NCBI GenBank assembly: GCA_020354625.1
Contig: CP070651.1
Coordinates: 804,680-868,679, forward strand
Origin: Trueperaceae bacterium
Lineage (GTDB): Bacteria > Deinococcota > Deinococci > Deinococcales > Trueperaceae
Length of the DNA: 64,000 bases
Direction of reading: 5' to 3'
A model generated the notes under the pieces. It made no database searches. It had not been told where the DNA came from and worked only from the letters and a program-made list of their open reading frames with translations. The translations under genes and the position numbers were made by a program. Positions 18,108-27,562 of this stretch are shown here, piece by piece; within the stretch, counting starts at the first letter, position 1; each line of letters starts with the position of its first letter.

Positions 18108-18293
18108 TCGAGTTCCGTCTTTCAACGACTGTAGGTCGATGTGTTCGCTACTCCGCCTGACTCTATTATTCTAGCCGCAGGGGAGGTGGATGACTGTAAC
18201 GCCGATCTGCTCCGATGCGGCGATCGGTGTAGGCCGATAAGACCTACCCTTCCCCATGAAGGCGGAAGCGTAATTGGTATAAGGTGGGATGCC

Positions 18294-19541
18294 ATGGATG
18301 TTCGATCTTCTGCGGCTGCGTCTGTGGCTGGTAAGTGGCGTAGCCTCTGGTTTTTGGCACTTTCCGTACTTCTTGCCATGGCCTTGTGGTTTTCTGCTTC
18401 GGCGGTCGTACCCCAGTTGGAGGTGGCTTGGCAGCTCACCGGTGGACAGCAGTCCTGGTTGACTATGAGTGTACAGATCGGCTTTGTGGTGGGTGCGCTT
18501 TTGAGCGCAGCCTACAATCTTGCCGACCGGTTTCCAACTCGCTTTTTTTTTGCGTTGAGCGCGTTGTTGGGCGCTGTTTTCAATGCCTTGATCGCCTTGG
18601 TTGTGGACAGCCTGACGCCTGCTCTGATCTTGCGATTCCTTACCGGGGTGTGCCTGGCTGGGGTCTACCCACCGGGGATGAAGTTGATGGCGACGTGGTG
18701 TAAGCAGGATCGTGGCCTATGTATCGGCCTCTTGGTTGGTGCTCTGACGGTCGGTTCGGCCTCACCCCACCTACTCAATGTGCTCCCTGAACTCACGACT
18801 GTCGGTGGAATCCCCCCTTGGCGCCCCGTGCTCTTGCTCGCCTCAGGGTCGGCGCTCTTGGCCGCCGTTATCGCTGCGTTACTCTTGCGGGAGGGTCCCT
18901 ACTTGAGCGCTGCTGCTACGTTTAGTTGGCGTTTCGCCCTGAGATCCTTAGGTGATCGACCGGTGCGACTGGCCAATTTTGGCTATCTCGGTCACATGTG
19001 GGAGCTTTACGCCATGTGGACCTGGGTGCCGATCATGTTGGGTGCTAGCTTTGAGAGAGCTGGTATCGATGGCGTTTACGCGAGGCTGGCTGGATTTGCC
19101 GTCATTGCGATCGGTGGGGTGAGCTGTGTTCTCGCGGGTAGAGTAGCCGATCGGTGGGGCCGTACCCGAACCACGGGTATCAGCTTACTGGTATCTGGCG
19201 CCTGTGCGGTGTCGGTGGGCTTTTTCTTTTCGTCTCCGCTCCTTCTCACTGTTGTTACGTTGATCTGGGGGTTTGCTGTCATTGCTGATAGTGCTCAGTT
19301 CAGTGCGGCGGTGACCGAGCTCAGCGATGCACGTTATATCGGTACGGCACTGACCATGCAGACCAGCCTCGGATTCCTGCTGACACTCTTCACCATCCGC
19401 TTGATTCCACCGCTGCAGACCACATTCGGTTGGCAGTGGGCGTTTCTGGTTCTCGCGTTAGGACCAGCTTTCGGACTTTGGAGCATGCGGAGTCTCAGGC
19501 GCCTACCCGAGGCGGTCGCAATGGCTTCAGGGAATCGGTAG
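18294..19541 (+). CDS. Major facilitator superfamily transporter
   Basis: The ATG at 18294, with AAGGTGGG at good distance, gives 415 residues and about twelve membrane helices. The loop RFLTGVCLAGVYPPGMKLMA between helices 4 and 5, and the short basic loop GRVADRWGRTRTTG between helices 8 and 9, are typical of the superfamily. The pattern is closest to CynX/NimT-like exporters and anion:H+ symporters, but the substrate cannot be told. The gene is single, running away from the MoeB/ThiF gene and converging on pdp. A longer open frame upstream of the ATG has no ribosome site. Confidence 0.85.
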   Translation: MDVRSSAAASVAGKWRSLWFLALSVLLAMALWFSASAVVPQLEVAWQLTGGQQSWLTMSVQIGFVVGALLSAAYNLADRFPTRFFFALSALLGAVFNALIALVVDSLTPALILRFLTGVCLAGVYPPGMKLMATWCKQDRGLCIGLLVGALTVGSASPHLLNVLPELTTVGGIPPWRPVLLLASGSALLAAVIAALLLREGPYLSAAATFSWRFALRSLGDRPVRLANFGYLGHMWELYAMWTWVPIMLGASFERAGIDGVYARLAGFAVIAIGGVSCVLAGRVADRWGRTRTTGISLLVSGACAVSVGFFFSSPLLLTVVTLIWGFAVIADSAQFSAAVTELSDARYIGTALTMQTSLGFLLTLFTIRLIPPLQTTFGWQWAFLVLALGPAFGLWSMRSLRRLPEAVAMASGNR

Positions 19542-19572
19542 GTAGCCTTGAGCTCCCGATCTACAAAACATA

Positions 19573-20865
19573 TTAGCCATCTGCTATTTGGGGCAACGAT
19601 TCTAGGATGAGAGGGGGAGGAGTAGCCGATTCCGCTATCGTTATGGCACGGTCGAAAAGGGCGATCGCATCTTCCAACCCCTTACCCGAACGGTGGTAAA
19701 TGGTCGCTAGAGGGTCTCCGCGCTCGACCTCAGTGCCGATTTTTGCGTGTAGTTCGATCCCTACACCTAAGTCGATGACGTCACCTTTTTTGCTGCGTCC
19801 CCCTCCCAACGTGTTGACAGCCTGTCCGATTTGTAGGGCCTCTACTTCACTGACAAAGCCGGCCTTGGGTGCTCGTCTTACGGCGCGGTCTGGAGCAAGC
19901 TCGAGCGTTTCAAGCGCCTCCAACTTTCCACCTTGGGCAGAGATCCAACGTTCAAACGTGTCATACGCCCTGCCATCGGTAAGACGTTTTTCGATCTCAC
20001 CGCGTTCGTGAGGCAGGCCGGTGGCGCTCAGTACTTCTTCTGCCAGGGTTATGCAGAGCTCGGTGAGATCTCTGGGCCCCGCGCCTTTGAGGCACTGCAT
20101 CGCCTCGATAACTTCTAGGGTATTTCCCACTGTGTATCCGAGAGGTTCCTCCATGTTGCTGAGTACGATGCGTACCTCTTGACCGGCCTCTCGTCCGATG
20201 CGCATCATGGTCGTTCCTAGCCTACGCGCTTCTTCGCGCGTTTTTAGAAACGCTCCGCTGCCGACTTTCACATCGAGTACCAGTGACCCTGCCCCTCCTG
20301 CTAGCTTTTTGCTCATGATACTGCTGGCGATCAGTGGTAATGATTGTACGGTCGCAGTGGCATTACGAAGTGCATAGAGCAGGCCTTCTGCAGGGGCGAG
20401 CTCGGTGGACTGACCGCTCACCACGACCCCGATCTCGTGGATTTGTCTTAAGAAAGCGCTTTCGCTCAGGATTGCACTGAACCCCGGGATGCTCTCCAAC
20501 TTATCGATGGTGCCACCTGTGTGACCGAGGCCTCGCCCGCTCATCTTGGCCACCTTCGCGCCGCTGCTTGCGAGGAGCGGCGCGAGCACGAGGCTGGTCT
20601 TATCTCCGACACCACCCGTAGAATGTTTGTCGACCGTGTGAGGCAAGTCGTGTAGGTCGAGCATATGCCCAGAACAGGCCAGGATATTTGTGAGGTCGAT
20701 GGTTTCCTGGTCGCTCATGCCGCGCCAGCAGACCGCCATCAGCCAGGCCGAGACCTGGTAGTCGGGGATGTCGCCACTTAGATATCCTTGGATAAAATCC
20801 TCTAGCTCTTCACGCGTGTGGGCCTCACCATTGCGCTTGGCCAGGATGAATTCGCTCGTTCGCAT
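19573..20865 (-). CDS. pdp: Pyrimidine-nucleoside (thymidine) phosphorylase
   Basis: The 430-residue enzyme cleaves thymidine, deoxyuridine or uridine with phosphate to base and (deoxy)ribose-1-phosphate. The family signature SGRGLGHTGGTIDKLES is at about 109-125, after the phosphate loop KHSTGGVGDKTS at 81-92. The C-terminal barrel-sandwich hybrid domain runs from about 340 (AVNTLGGGRSKKGDVID). It is the last gene of the run dGK - dCK/dAK - murE - pdp, starting 66 nt after murE. A TAAGAT box lies 7 nt before the ATG, so it may also have its own promoter. Length and motifs suit the Pdp type found in Gram-positive bacteria and Deinococcota; deoA is the alternative name. Confidence 0.93.
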   Translation of the reverse strand: MRTSEFILAKRNGEAHTREELEDFIQGYLSGDIPDYQVSAWLMAVCWRGMSDQETIDLTNILACSGHMLDLHDLPHTVDKHSTGGVGDKTSLVLAPLLASSGAKVAKMSGRGLGHTGGTIDKLESIPGFSAILSESAFLRQIHEIGVVVSGQSTELAPAEGLLYALRNATATVQSLPLIASSIMSKKLAGGAGSLVLDVKVGSGAFLKTREEARRLGTTMMRIGREAGQEVRIVLSNMEEPLGYTVGNTLEVIEAMQCLKGAGPRDLTELCITLAEEVLSATGLPHERGEIEKRLTDGRAYDTFERWISAQGGKLEALETLELAPDRAVRRAPKAGFVSEVEALQIGQAVNTLGGGRSKKGDVIDLGVGIELHAKIGTEVERGDPLATIYHRSGKGLEDAIALFDRAITIAESATPPPLILESLPQIADG

Positions 20866-20931
20866 GTGTCCTATCTTACGATGGTGAGGCAGGAGTTCTC
20901 GCTGGTCGATTGGGATATCCGAATCATCGGG

Positions 20932-22383
20932 CTAGAGATACCGTTTCGCCACAGCCGCTTCGTTCCAGGCCAGTGTTTCGCTGGAGCGCTCCAGGGTTCT
21001 CTCGTGCCCCTTTCCCGCAAGCAAGACCACGTCTCCCGGCTGTGCCTCGCTAATAGCGGTGCGAATGGCATCGCGGCGATCTGGGATGCGTTTGAAGGAT
21101 ACGTTCTCCATAGCTCCAGTTTCGGTGGCACCTTCAGCAAGGGTGGCGAGAATAGCCAGCGTGTTCTCTGAACGGCTATCTTCTTCTGTGAAGATGGAGA
21201 GATCGGCGTATTGTGCAGCAACCTCACCGAGCGGCTTTCGCTTGCCCGGGTCGCGTTCTCCGGCGGCACCGATCACCAGGATCAGGCGGCCTTCGGTATG
21301 CGGGCGGAGTGTCTGGAGCGCCTTGGTAAGAGCGGTCGGTGTGTGAGCGAAATCGACGATGACCGAAAACGGTTCGCTCTGTAGTAGCTGCATCCTCCCC
21401 GGTACACCTGGGAAGGACGCGAGCCTATCGAGGAGGAGTTCGATGGGGAGACCTGCCAGGTGCGCCGCAGCCAGGGCGGCTAGGGCGTTGTGAACATTGT
21501 AGATGCCTACCATCGGCAGGTCGACGTTGTGTTCGTTGCTGCCACGCTGCAAGGTGAAACGCAATCGTTCCGGCTGCTCGAGAATGTCGGTGGCTCGCCA
21601 ATCACAGACCGGCTGTGTCCCGTAGGTGATCGCATCTTCGGTCGCCTTTCTAAACTTGGCGAAACTCCCGTCGTCGGCGTTGAGTACCGAGGCGCGTGAG
21701 CGGTAGATCAGCGTGCGTTTTGCATCCAAATAGTCATCGAACGTTCCGTGGAAATCGAGGTGCTCGGGGCTGATATTGGTCCACACGCCGATGTCGAAGT
21801 CGATCTCATCGAGCCGGTGTAAGGAGAAACCGTGAGAACTCGCTTCAATCACCGCGTGTGTGCAGCCTCGATCACGAAATGTGGCGAGCAGGCGCTGCAC
21901 CTCTGACGATTCGGGGGTCGTAAAATGTCCTTCTGGTTCTAAGTCCTCTCGACCGGCACGTATACCTGCGGTGCTGAGCAGGCCGGTGGCGTGTGCTCCT
22001 GTGAGCAGGTGGTGCAGTAGAAAGGAGGTGGTGGTCTTGCCGTCGGTGCCGGTGACGCCTATGACGAAAAGGTCTTTCGATGGGTGTTCGAAAAACGTTG
22101 CGGCCAGAGCGGCCAGAGCGGTCTTGTCGTTCTCAACGCGGACATACGGGATACCTTCCGGGGTATCTGGATCTGGATCGACTCGCTCGCCGACCACAGC
22201 CACGGCTCCACGACGGGTCGCTTCTTCGATATAGCGGTGTCCATCGAATACGGCTCCACGTCTGGCGACGAACAGGTTACCTGGCTCGACCCGCCGCGAG
22301 TCTTGTGTAACGCCCGTCACCTCGACGTTGGGGAGCTCGAGCTCTTGCCCTAGAGCCTGACGGATAAGGTGTTGGAGCGTCAT
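20932..22383 (-). CDS. murE: UDP-MurNAc-tripeptide ligase MurE
   Basis: MurE adds the third amino acid to the peptidoglycan stem peptide. The 483-residue protein has the UDP-binding N-domain (TGVTQDSRRVEPGNLFVA), the ATP site GVTGTDGKTTTSFLL near 111, and the carbamylated-lysine region. The domain 3 substrate loop reads FTEEDSRSENTL where DAP-adding enzymes show DNPR. The change suggests that the third residue is not meso-diaminopimelate; ornithine, as in Deinococcus and Thermus, or lysine are options (inference). The start ATG overlaps the stop of the upstream kinase gene (ATGA). No other mur gene is nearby. Confidence 0.95.
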   Translation of the reverse strand: MTLQHLIRQALGQELELPNVEVTGVTQDSRRVEPGNLFVARRGAVFDGHRYIEEATRRGAVAVVGERVDPDPDTPEGIPYVRVENDKTALAALAATFFEHPSKDLFVIGVTGTDGKTTTSFLLHHLLTGAHATGLLSTAGIRAGREDLEPEGHFTTPESSEVQRLLATFRDRGCTHAVIEASSHGFSLHRLDEIDFDIGVWTNISPEHLDFHGTFDDYLDAKRTLIYRSRASVLNADDGSFAKFRKATEDAITYGTQPVCDWRATDILEQPERLRFTLQRGSNEHNVDLPMVGIYNVHNALAALAAAHLAGLPIELLLDRLASFPGVPGRMQLLQSEPFSVIVDFAHTPTALTKALQTLRPHTEGRLILVIGAAGERDPGKRKPLGEVAAQYADLSIFTEEDSRSENTLAILATLAEGATETGAMENVSFKRIPDRRDAIRTAISEAQPGDVVLLAGKGHERTLERSSETLAWNEAAVAKRYL

Positions 22384-23003
22384 CTCAGGATCGGTGGTGT
22401 GAGGCCGTGTGCCTCGAGCATAGACAAGGCGGTATCGAGATCTTGCTGGTTGGCAACCAGATCGAGATGATCGGTCGGAATCGTGATGACTTTAGCCAAA
22501 TCGAATTCTTCGATCCAGCGGTCGTAGAGGTCGTTCAAACGGTGCAGATACGCGTCGTGAATCGAATGCTCGTAGCTTCTTCCACGCAGCCTGATACGTT
22601 TTTGCAGCGTCGGCAGACGGGCGCGCAAGTAGATGAGGAGGTCAGGAGGTCGCAACGCTTTGGTGATGGCACTGTAGAGTGCAAGGTAACTACCATAGTC
22701 CCGCTCATCGAGACTCCCTTCTTGGTGGAGAGCTGTGGCGAAGACGGCAGCATCTTCGTAGATGGTTCGATCTTGGATTACGCGATCGGTTCCGTTCACG
22801 AGTTGGAGGTGTTGCTCGAGTCGCTTGCTCAGAAAAAATACCTGCGAGTGAAAGGCGAAGCTCCTCCTGTCACGATAGAAGTCTTCGAGATAGGGATTCT
22901 CATCGACGGTTTCATAGACGGGTAAAAGCTGGTAGCGATCAGCTAGGATGCGTGTGAGAGTCGATTTACCTGCCCCGATATTGCCGGAAACGGCGACATA
23001 CAT
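22380..23003 (-). CDS. Deoxynucleoside kinase, dCK/dAK type
   Basis: This 207-residue kinase phosphorylates deoxycytidine and/or deoxyadenosine with ATP in nucleoside salvage. The P-loop is SGNIGAGKSTL (5-15), the substrate motif QDRTIYEDAAVFA near 77-89 carries the DR pair of the dCK/dAK branch, and the lid region reads RIRLRGRSYE near 140. It is a paralogue of the next gene upstream, and such tandem pairs are typical of Bacilli and Deinococcota. Its stop overlaps the murE start by four bases. Subunit mixing with the second kinase, as in Lactobacillus dAK/dGK and dAK/dCK heterodimers, is possible. Confidence 0.9.
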   Translation of the reverse strand: MYVAVSGNIGAGKSTLTRILADRYQLLPVYETVDENPYLEDFYRDRRSFAFHSQVFFLSKRLEQHLQLVNGTDRVIQDRTIYEDAAVFATALHQEGSLDERDYGSYLALYSAITKALRPPDLLIYLRARLPTLQKRIRLRGRSYEHSIHDAYLHRLNDLYDRWIEEFDLAKVITIPTDHLDLVANQQDLDTALSMLEAHGLTPPILR

Positions 23004-23170
23004 GATTTGGGTACCTCTTCCGATCTCGATTCCTGTCTCGGAACGTTTCTACAGATTTCAGGCTATCTCGTGACTTCAGTTCAGGTAGTTTCTCAAGCCG
23101 ACTGGCGAGTTTCTATCTGTCTCGACCCAAGCACTTTTGAGGTTGTAGACACGCAAGAATACCGCATCGC

Positions 23171-23773
23171 TTAGGCTGCTCTCATGCGTTCGACGATTTC
23201 TGAAACCAATCTCTGGCGATCGTTTTCATCCTCTACAAAGTCGTAGTGATCAGCGTCGATCACATGAAGTGATCCTTCATAACGGGCGAAATAGGCGTCG
23301 TATGCTTCGCCGAGACGTTCGAGATAGCTTCTCTGGATGGGCTCTTCAAATGGGCGACCTCTCTTGGCAATGCGCTTAAGAAGCGAATCTACCTGAGCAC
23401 GGAGATAGACGACAAGGTCCGGTCTGATGAGCTTGGGTTTAAGAGTTCGATAGATCTCTTGGTAGAGCTCCCACTCAGCTTTGACCAGGTTCATCGAGGC
23501 GAAGATAAAGTCCTTGTCGAACAGGTAGTCGCTGACCGTGTGGTCGAAAAAGAGCATCCCTTGGTTCAGGTCGAGTGACTGTTTGTAGCGAGACAATAAG
23601 AAGTAGACCTGTACCTTGAAGGCATATGCTTCGGGATCGAGATAGAAAGAGGAGAGGAACGGGTTCTCTTCGACGACTTCTAGGATCAGGTTTGCGTCGA
23701 GTTCCCCGGCTAGCAAGCGACTGAGGCTGGTCTTACCAACCCCGATGGGACCTTCGACCACAATATACGGCAT
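23171..23773 (-). CDS. Deoxynucleoside kinase, dGK type
   Basis: The ATG at 23773 with GGGAGA seven bases upstream gives 200 residues starting MPYIVVEGPIGVGKTSLSR. The P-loop is EGPIGVGKTS. In place of the DR pair, this protein has FFDHTVSDYLF, close to the DYHIYKN arrangement of Bacillus deoxyguanosine kinase. It therefore likely phosphorylates deoxyguanosine. The lid reads RIAKRGRPFEEPI. It is the first gene of the kinase - kinase - murE - pdp series, 167 nt before the second kinase. A TATACT box about 45 nt before the ATG is a possible promoter. Confidence 0.88.
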   Translation of the reverse strand: MPYIVVEGPIGVGKTSLSRLLAGELDANLILEVVEENPFLSSFYLDPEAYAFKVQVYFLLSRYKQSLDLNQGMLFFDHTVSDYLFDKDFIFASMNLVKAEWELYQEIYRTLKPKLIRPDLVVYLRAQVDSLLKRIAKRGRPFEEPIQRSYLERLGEAYDAYFARYEGSLHVIDADHYDFVEDENDRQRLVSEIVERMRAA

Positions 23774-23966
23774 TCCGACATCTCCCAATTCAAAGCCACT
23801 TTAACGCTCATATGAGTATAGCCCGTGACGTGGAGTCGTCAGGGTTTATGATTCTTGAGCGCTCATCTCCTGATCATTAAACGGTGTTCACGCCGTCGGA
23901 TTATGCTGAAAAATGACGTTGTGGACATCTGCCAGAGATCGTTCTATGCTACAATCCCTCTAACAG

Positions 23967-25394
23967 ATGGAAGACAACACACCTGACCGATCTAGACGCT
24001 ATTGGAAGTATAGCGTTTTCAGCTGCGCACTTGCCTCGTTAAGTCTTGCCTTTGCCCAAGGGGTTGACGAATCGAAAGCGATCAGTCTTTCTCAGATCGC
24101 TCTATTGGTGGTCTTACTCCTTTTATCAGCTCTCATGTCTGGTTCGGAGACGGCCCTCACCGCCATTGGAGAGTGGAAAATCCGCCAACTTCGTGAGGAG
24201 GGTAACGATCCCTCCGGGATCTTCGCTCTGCTCGAGAAGGAGCCGACACGCTTTATTACCACTCTCTTGATCGGAAACAACTTGGTCAATATCGCAGCTA
24301 CTGCGTTGGTGACGCAGATAACCATCAACCTCTCACGCTTCTACGGTTTTGGCGAACCCCTGGCTGTCGGCTATGCGACGGGCATTATGACCCTACTGGT
24401 ATTGATCTTCGGAGAGATTACTCCCAAGTCCTTTGCGGTTCACAATGCGGTTGCCTTTTCGAGGCTTGTGATCCGGCCCGTCTATGTCCTCTCGGTCGTG
24501 CTCTATCCTGTGGGGCTGTTCTTCACGTGGGTTACGAGTTCTGTGTTGCGGCTGTTTCGTTTGGAGCCGGTCACCAATCCGCTTCTGACCGAGAACGAAT
24601 TACGCCTGATGTTGCGCAGTGCGGGCGAGACCGGTGTCATCGAGGCTCAGGAAGAGGAGATGATCAAAGGGGTCATCGATCTTGAAGAGACCGTGGTTCG
24701 AGAGGTGATGACCCCCCGGGTGGAGATGGTTGCGATTCAAGAAGAGGCCAATCTTGAGGAGCTTTCTCAACTCGTTACAGAACACGGTTTCAGTCGCCTG
24801 CCCGTATACGGTGACACGATTGATCACATAGATGGTGTCGTGTACGCTCGTGATCTGCTGCCCTACCTGCAGAAACCTGAATCCTTGGTAGATACACGCT
24901 GCCGTGAACTCATGACGCCGCCTTATTACGTACCCGAGACGCTCAGCGTGCTCAGTTTGTTACGTGATATGCGTATTCGCAAGAATCACATGGCGATCGT
25001 GGTCGACGAGTTCGGAGGGACATCGGGTCTTGTGACGCTCGAGGATATCATCGAAGAGATTACCGGTGAGATATACGATGAGACCGATACGGTGGAAGAA
25101 GACGAGATCAAAGTGCTAGAGGATGGTCGCTATCGCATTCAGGGCTCTGTTCATCTAGAAGAGGTGGCGAGGGAACTCGAGATCACCTTCAACGGTGAGG
25201 GGGAGTACGATACGCTGGCGGGTTTTTTGATCGATGTATTTGGCTATATACCCCAGGTGGGAGAGGCTCTTAACCACCAGGGGGTGCGTTTCGTCATCAA
25301 GCAGGCAGACCAACGCCGTATCATAGAGGTGCTCGCCTCCTCGGCTCGCGATGGAGTGCCGGTGAGCCAACTCCCTGAAGTCAATAACGAGTAG
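23967..25394 (+). CDS. CNNM/CorC (HlyC) family membrane protein
   Basis: The 475-residue protein has an N-terminal signal-like segment, a DUF21 (CNNM) transmembrane domain of about 30-215 with the motif SGSETALTAIGEWKIRQL, two CBS domains from about 225-350, and a C-terminal CorC_HlyC domain (FNGEGEYDTLAGFLI). The junction VIDLEETVVREVMTPRVEM is typical. Such proteins export or sense Mg2+ and are often mislabelled hemolysins. CBS domains bind adenine nucleotides. A promoter with TGGACA, 17 nt spacer and TATGCT precedes the gene. It stands alone, divergent from the dGK gene. Confidence 0.93.
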   Translation: MEDNTPDRSRRYWKYSVFSCALASLSLAFAQGVDESKAISLSQIALLVVLLLLSALMSGSETALTAIGEWKIRQLREEGNDPSGIFALLEKEPTRFITTLLIGNNLVNIAATALVTQITINLSRFYGFGEPLAVGYATGIMTLLVLIFGEITPKSFAVHNAVAFSRLVIRPVYVLSVVLYPVGLFFTWVTSSVLRLFRLEPVTNPLLTENELRLMLRSAGETGVIEAQEEEMIKGVIDLEETVVREVMTPRVEMVAIQEEANLEELSQLVTEHGFSRLPVYGDTIDHIDGVVYARDLLPYLQKPESLVDTRCRELMTPPYYVPETLSVLSLLRDMRIRKNHMAIVVDEFGGTSGLVTLEDIIEEITGEIYDETDTVEEDEIKVLEDGRYRIQGSVHLEEVARELEITFNGEGEYDTLAGFLIDVFGYIPQVGEALNHQGVRFVIKQADQRRIIEVLASSARDGVPVSQLPEVNNE

Positions 25395-25405
25395 TTGTGA
25401 CCTGA

Positions 25406-25432
25406 TGTTTGGCTCGGCAACAGGGCCAAACA
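25406..25432. terminator. Possible hairpin terminator after the CNNM gene
   Basis: An 8-bp stem (TGTTTGGC with GCCAAACA) encloses an 11-nt loop, starting 11 nt after the stop. No T-run follows, so this is a weak or atypical terminator. Confidence 0.45.
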
Positions 25433-25522
25433 AACAGCGTTACATACAAAAGAAACGATGATTCAGAAACCGGATGGATCGACGGGATTTTTCATCATAT
25501 GACGAGAGAGCTGAAAACCGGT

Positions 25523-26665
25523 TCAGAAAACGGGCTTCTTTGATCGATCCAGGTGGTGGGCATACGTGCCTCGACCGGTCGAAAGGTAGCGTCTTTGCAC
25601 TCTGGCGGACACCGCTGTAAGCAATTCATAGCTAATAGTACCGATCTGCTCGGCCAGCACTCCGGCATCCGGCCCTTCGGCCCCGAACAACGTAACGCGG
25701 TCGCCTGGGATGAGATCGAGTGTGCCAACATCGATCATGAGTTGGTCCATACAGATGTGGCCCACCACGGGGTAGCTATGGTCGCCGAGTCTGACCCAAC
25801 CACGGTTGCTAAGGAGTCGGGGATAACCGTCCCCGTATCCGATGCGCACGGTCGCGATGGTCGTGTCTTGTACCGCTTTCCAAGAGCCGCCATAAGAGAC
25901 CGGTGTGCCGGCTTTGACTCTCTTGACAAAGGTGACGGGCGCTGTGAGCGTCATCACCGGTTTCAACCTCGGTTCGAGGGTTGCGATCGTGCGACTCGCA
26001 TGGTGGCCGTAGAGGGCGATACCGGGACGTACCATGTCGAAGTGGGCAGTTGGGGTGGTGATGAGGCCGGCGGAGTTGGCGGCGTGCACCATGATAGGTT
26101 CAAGGCCATCGCTTCGGAGAAGCTGCACGAACGAGTCGAATCTTGAGAGCTGGGCTTCGGTAAACTCACGGTTCGCTTCATCTGCTTTGGCGAGATGAGT
26201 CCAAACACCCTCGAGGCGACTTCCCGCCGACCGGTCGATGGCACGTGCCATAGTGAGTGCCTGTGTCGGATTCAACCCGAGTCGCGCCATACCGGTATCG
26301 ACTTTTAGATGTACTCTAGCCTGGCTTGATGTTGCGTCTCGCAACACGGTTTCTAGGCTGAACTCGTCCGTCACAGTCAGAGCAATATCGAGTTCGATCA
26401 ACTCTTCTATTCGATCGTACACCGGGCTAAAAACGAGGAGGTTCTCGTTGAACCCTTGCCAACGCAGGTGGAGCGCCTCCTCTGCTGTAGCCACCCCAAA
26501 CCAGCGGATCCCTTTGAGCGCGAGTTGGCGCGTAATCGCGACAGCACCGTGCCCATAAGCGTTCGCCTTCACTGCAGCGAGCAGTTCGGTACCCGGTTTT
26601 AAATACGTTTGTAGAACCTTTAGGTTGGCTCTCAGGGCACTTAGGTCTATATCTGCACGCGCCAT
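25523..26665 (-). CDS. alr: Alanine racemase
   Basis: The 380-residue PLP enzyme makes D-alanine for peptidoglycan. The PLP-binding lysine is in AAVKANAYGHGAVAI near residue 33, the substrate region MVRPGIALYGH near 215, and the catalytic Tyr region VSYGGSWKA near 255. GHICMDQLMIDV near 300 is also typical. The DIDLSALRANLKVL start fits the family. A TATCTT box ends 6 nt before the ATG and no ribosome site is present, so the mRNA is probably leaderless. It is divergent from the CPBP-like gene with only 24 nt between starts, so their promoters must overlap. Identity is secure. Confidence 0.96.
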   Translation of the reverse strand: MARADIDLSALRANLKVLQTYLKPGTELLAAVKANAYGHGAVAITRQLALKGIRWFGVATAEEALHLRWQGFNENLLVFSPVYDRIEELIELDIALTVTDEFSLETVLRDATSSQARVHLKVDTGMARLGLNPTQALTMARAIDRSAGSRLEGVWTHLAKADEANREFTEAQLSRFDSFVQLLRSDGLEPIMVHAANSAGLITTPTAHFDMVRPGIALYGHHASRTIATLEPRLKPVMTLTAPVTFVKRVKAGTPVSYGGSWKAVQDTTIATVRIGYGDGYPRLLSNRGWVRLGDHSYPVVGHICMDQLMIDVGTLDLIPGDRVTLFGAEGPDAGVLAEQIGTISYELLTAVSARVQRRYLSTGRGTYAHHLDRSKKPVF

Positions 26666-26689
26666 AACGTTAAGATAGCAACTTGGTAG

Positions 26690-27517
26690 ATGTTTAGTCG
26701 TCGCTCGGACACATCGATTTGGCCGTTACTCTTCCTCTTGTTGGCGGCCACTTTGCTCATTCCCCTCGATCGGCCATTGCTGGGATTATCGCTTATAACC
26801 CGTCTTGTGCTCGGTGGTACGGTTGCGATCCTCTTTCTGTTCTTCGTCATCAATGAGCCCATCGAGCGCCGACGTCGCTATCTTGGTTTGGCTCTCTGCA
26901 TAGCGATTCTTGTCATCGCGCCCATCGACACCAGTCTGGAACTAGGACATATGATCGTCTTGGGTTTCGCATTTGCGGCCGTGCTCGTGATACCGGCTTG
27001 GCTGTTACGTGGCAGTGATGATATCTCGTTCAAATTATTGCCGAATCGGCTCGATCTGCTCGATGTCGTATACACGATCGCCTCGGTTCCCCTCGCCTGG
27101 GGTGCATTCGCCCTCTACTTCGGCTTGTTGAACCCGGAGGCACCCTTTAACTGGAAGTTGCCACCGGTTCCCGAAGGTTCCTCGATCCTCAAGCTCTTTC
27201 TGGGTATCAATGCCGTCGGGGTATGGGATGAGCTCTTTTTTATCAACACCTGCTTCGCCCTGCTTCGCTCCCTCTTTCCCTACCGAATTGCCAACCCGGC
27301 CCAAGCCGTGATCTACACGGTCGTGCTTTACGACATGGCGTTTTCTGGTTGGGGTCCCCTTTTTGTGGGTATTCTCGCTCTGACCCAAGGGGCGATGTTT
27401 GAGCGTTCCAAAGTACTGATCTGGGTGCTGATTGTGCACCTGATTGTCGACTACTTCCTCTTTCAAGGGATCATAGCTGCCACGTATCCTGACATGTCGG
27501 TGTGGTGGCATCCATAA
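26690..27517 (+). CDS. CPBP-like integral membrane protein
   Basis: This 275-residue protein has about eight membrane helices. In the last third, WDELFFINTCFALL is followed by a helix, then HLIVDYFLF. CPBP/Abi membrane proteases carry EExxxR, then FxxxH and HxxxN/D; here the first motif is DE with no Arg at the right spacing, while HxxxD remains. It may therefore be a divergent or inactive CPBP-family protein, or a distinct family with a similar fold. No partner gene suggests a role. The start lies 24 nt from the alr start codon in the opposite direction. Confidence 0.6.
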   Translation: MFSRRSDTSIWPLLFLLLAATLLIPLDRPLLGLSLITRLVLGGTVAILFLFFVINEPIERRRRYLGLALCIAILVIAPIDTSLELGHMIVLGFAFAAVLVIPAWLLRGSDDISFKLLPNRLDLLDVVYTIASVPLAWGAFALYFGLLNPEAPFNWKLPPVPEGSSILKLFLGINAVGVWDELFFINTCFALLRSLFPYRIANPAQAVIYTVVLYDMAFSGWGPLFVGILALTQGAMFERSKVLIWVLIVHLIVDYFLFQGIIAATYPDMSVWWHP

Positions 27518-27530
27518 CCGAAGTACAAGC

Positions 27531-27562
27531 TAAGCCGGCCAAAATGGCCTACATCTGGCTTA
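27531..27562. terminator. Hairpin between convergent genes
   Basis: Nested inverted repeats TAAGCC...GGCTTA and GGCC-AAAAT-GGCC lie between the CPBP-like gene and the TIM-barrel gene and run over the latter's stop codon. It probably ends transcripts from either side, but lacks a T-run. Confidence 0.4.

Noticed and set aside
23967-25394. Hemolysin annotation for the CNNM/CorC protein
   Set aside because: The DUF21-CBS-CorC layout is that of Mg2+ transport proteins; the hemolysin name is historical and unsupported.
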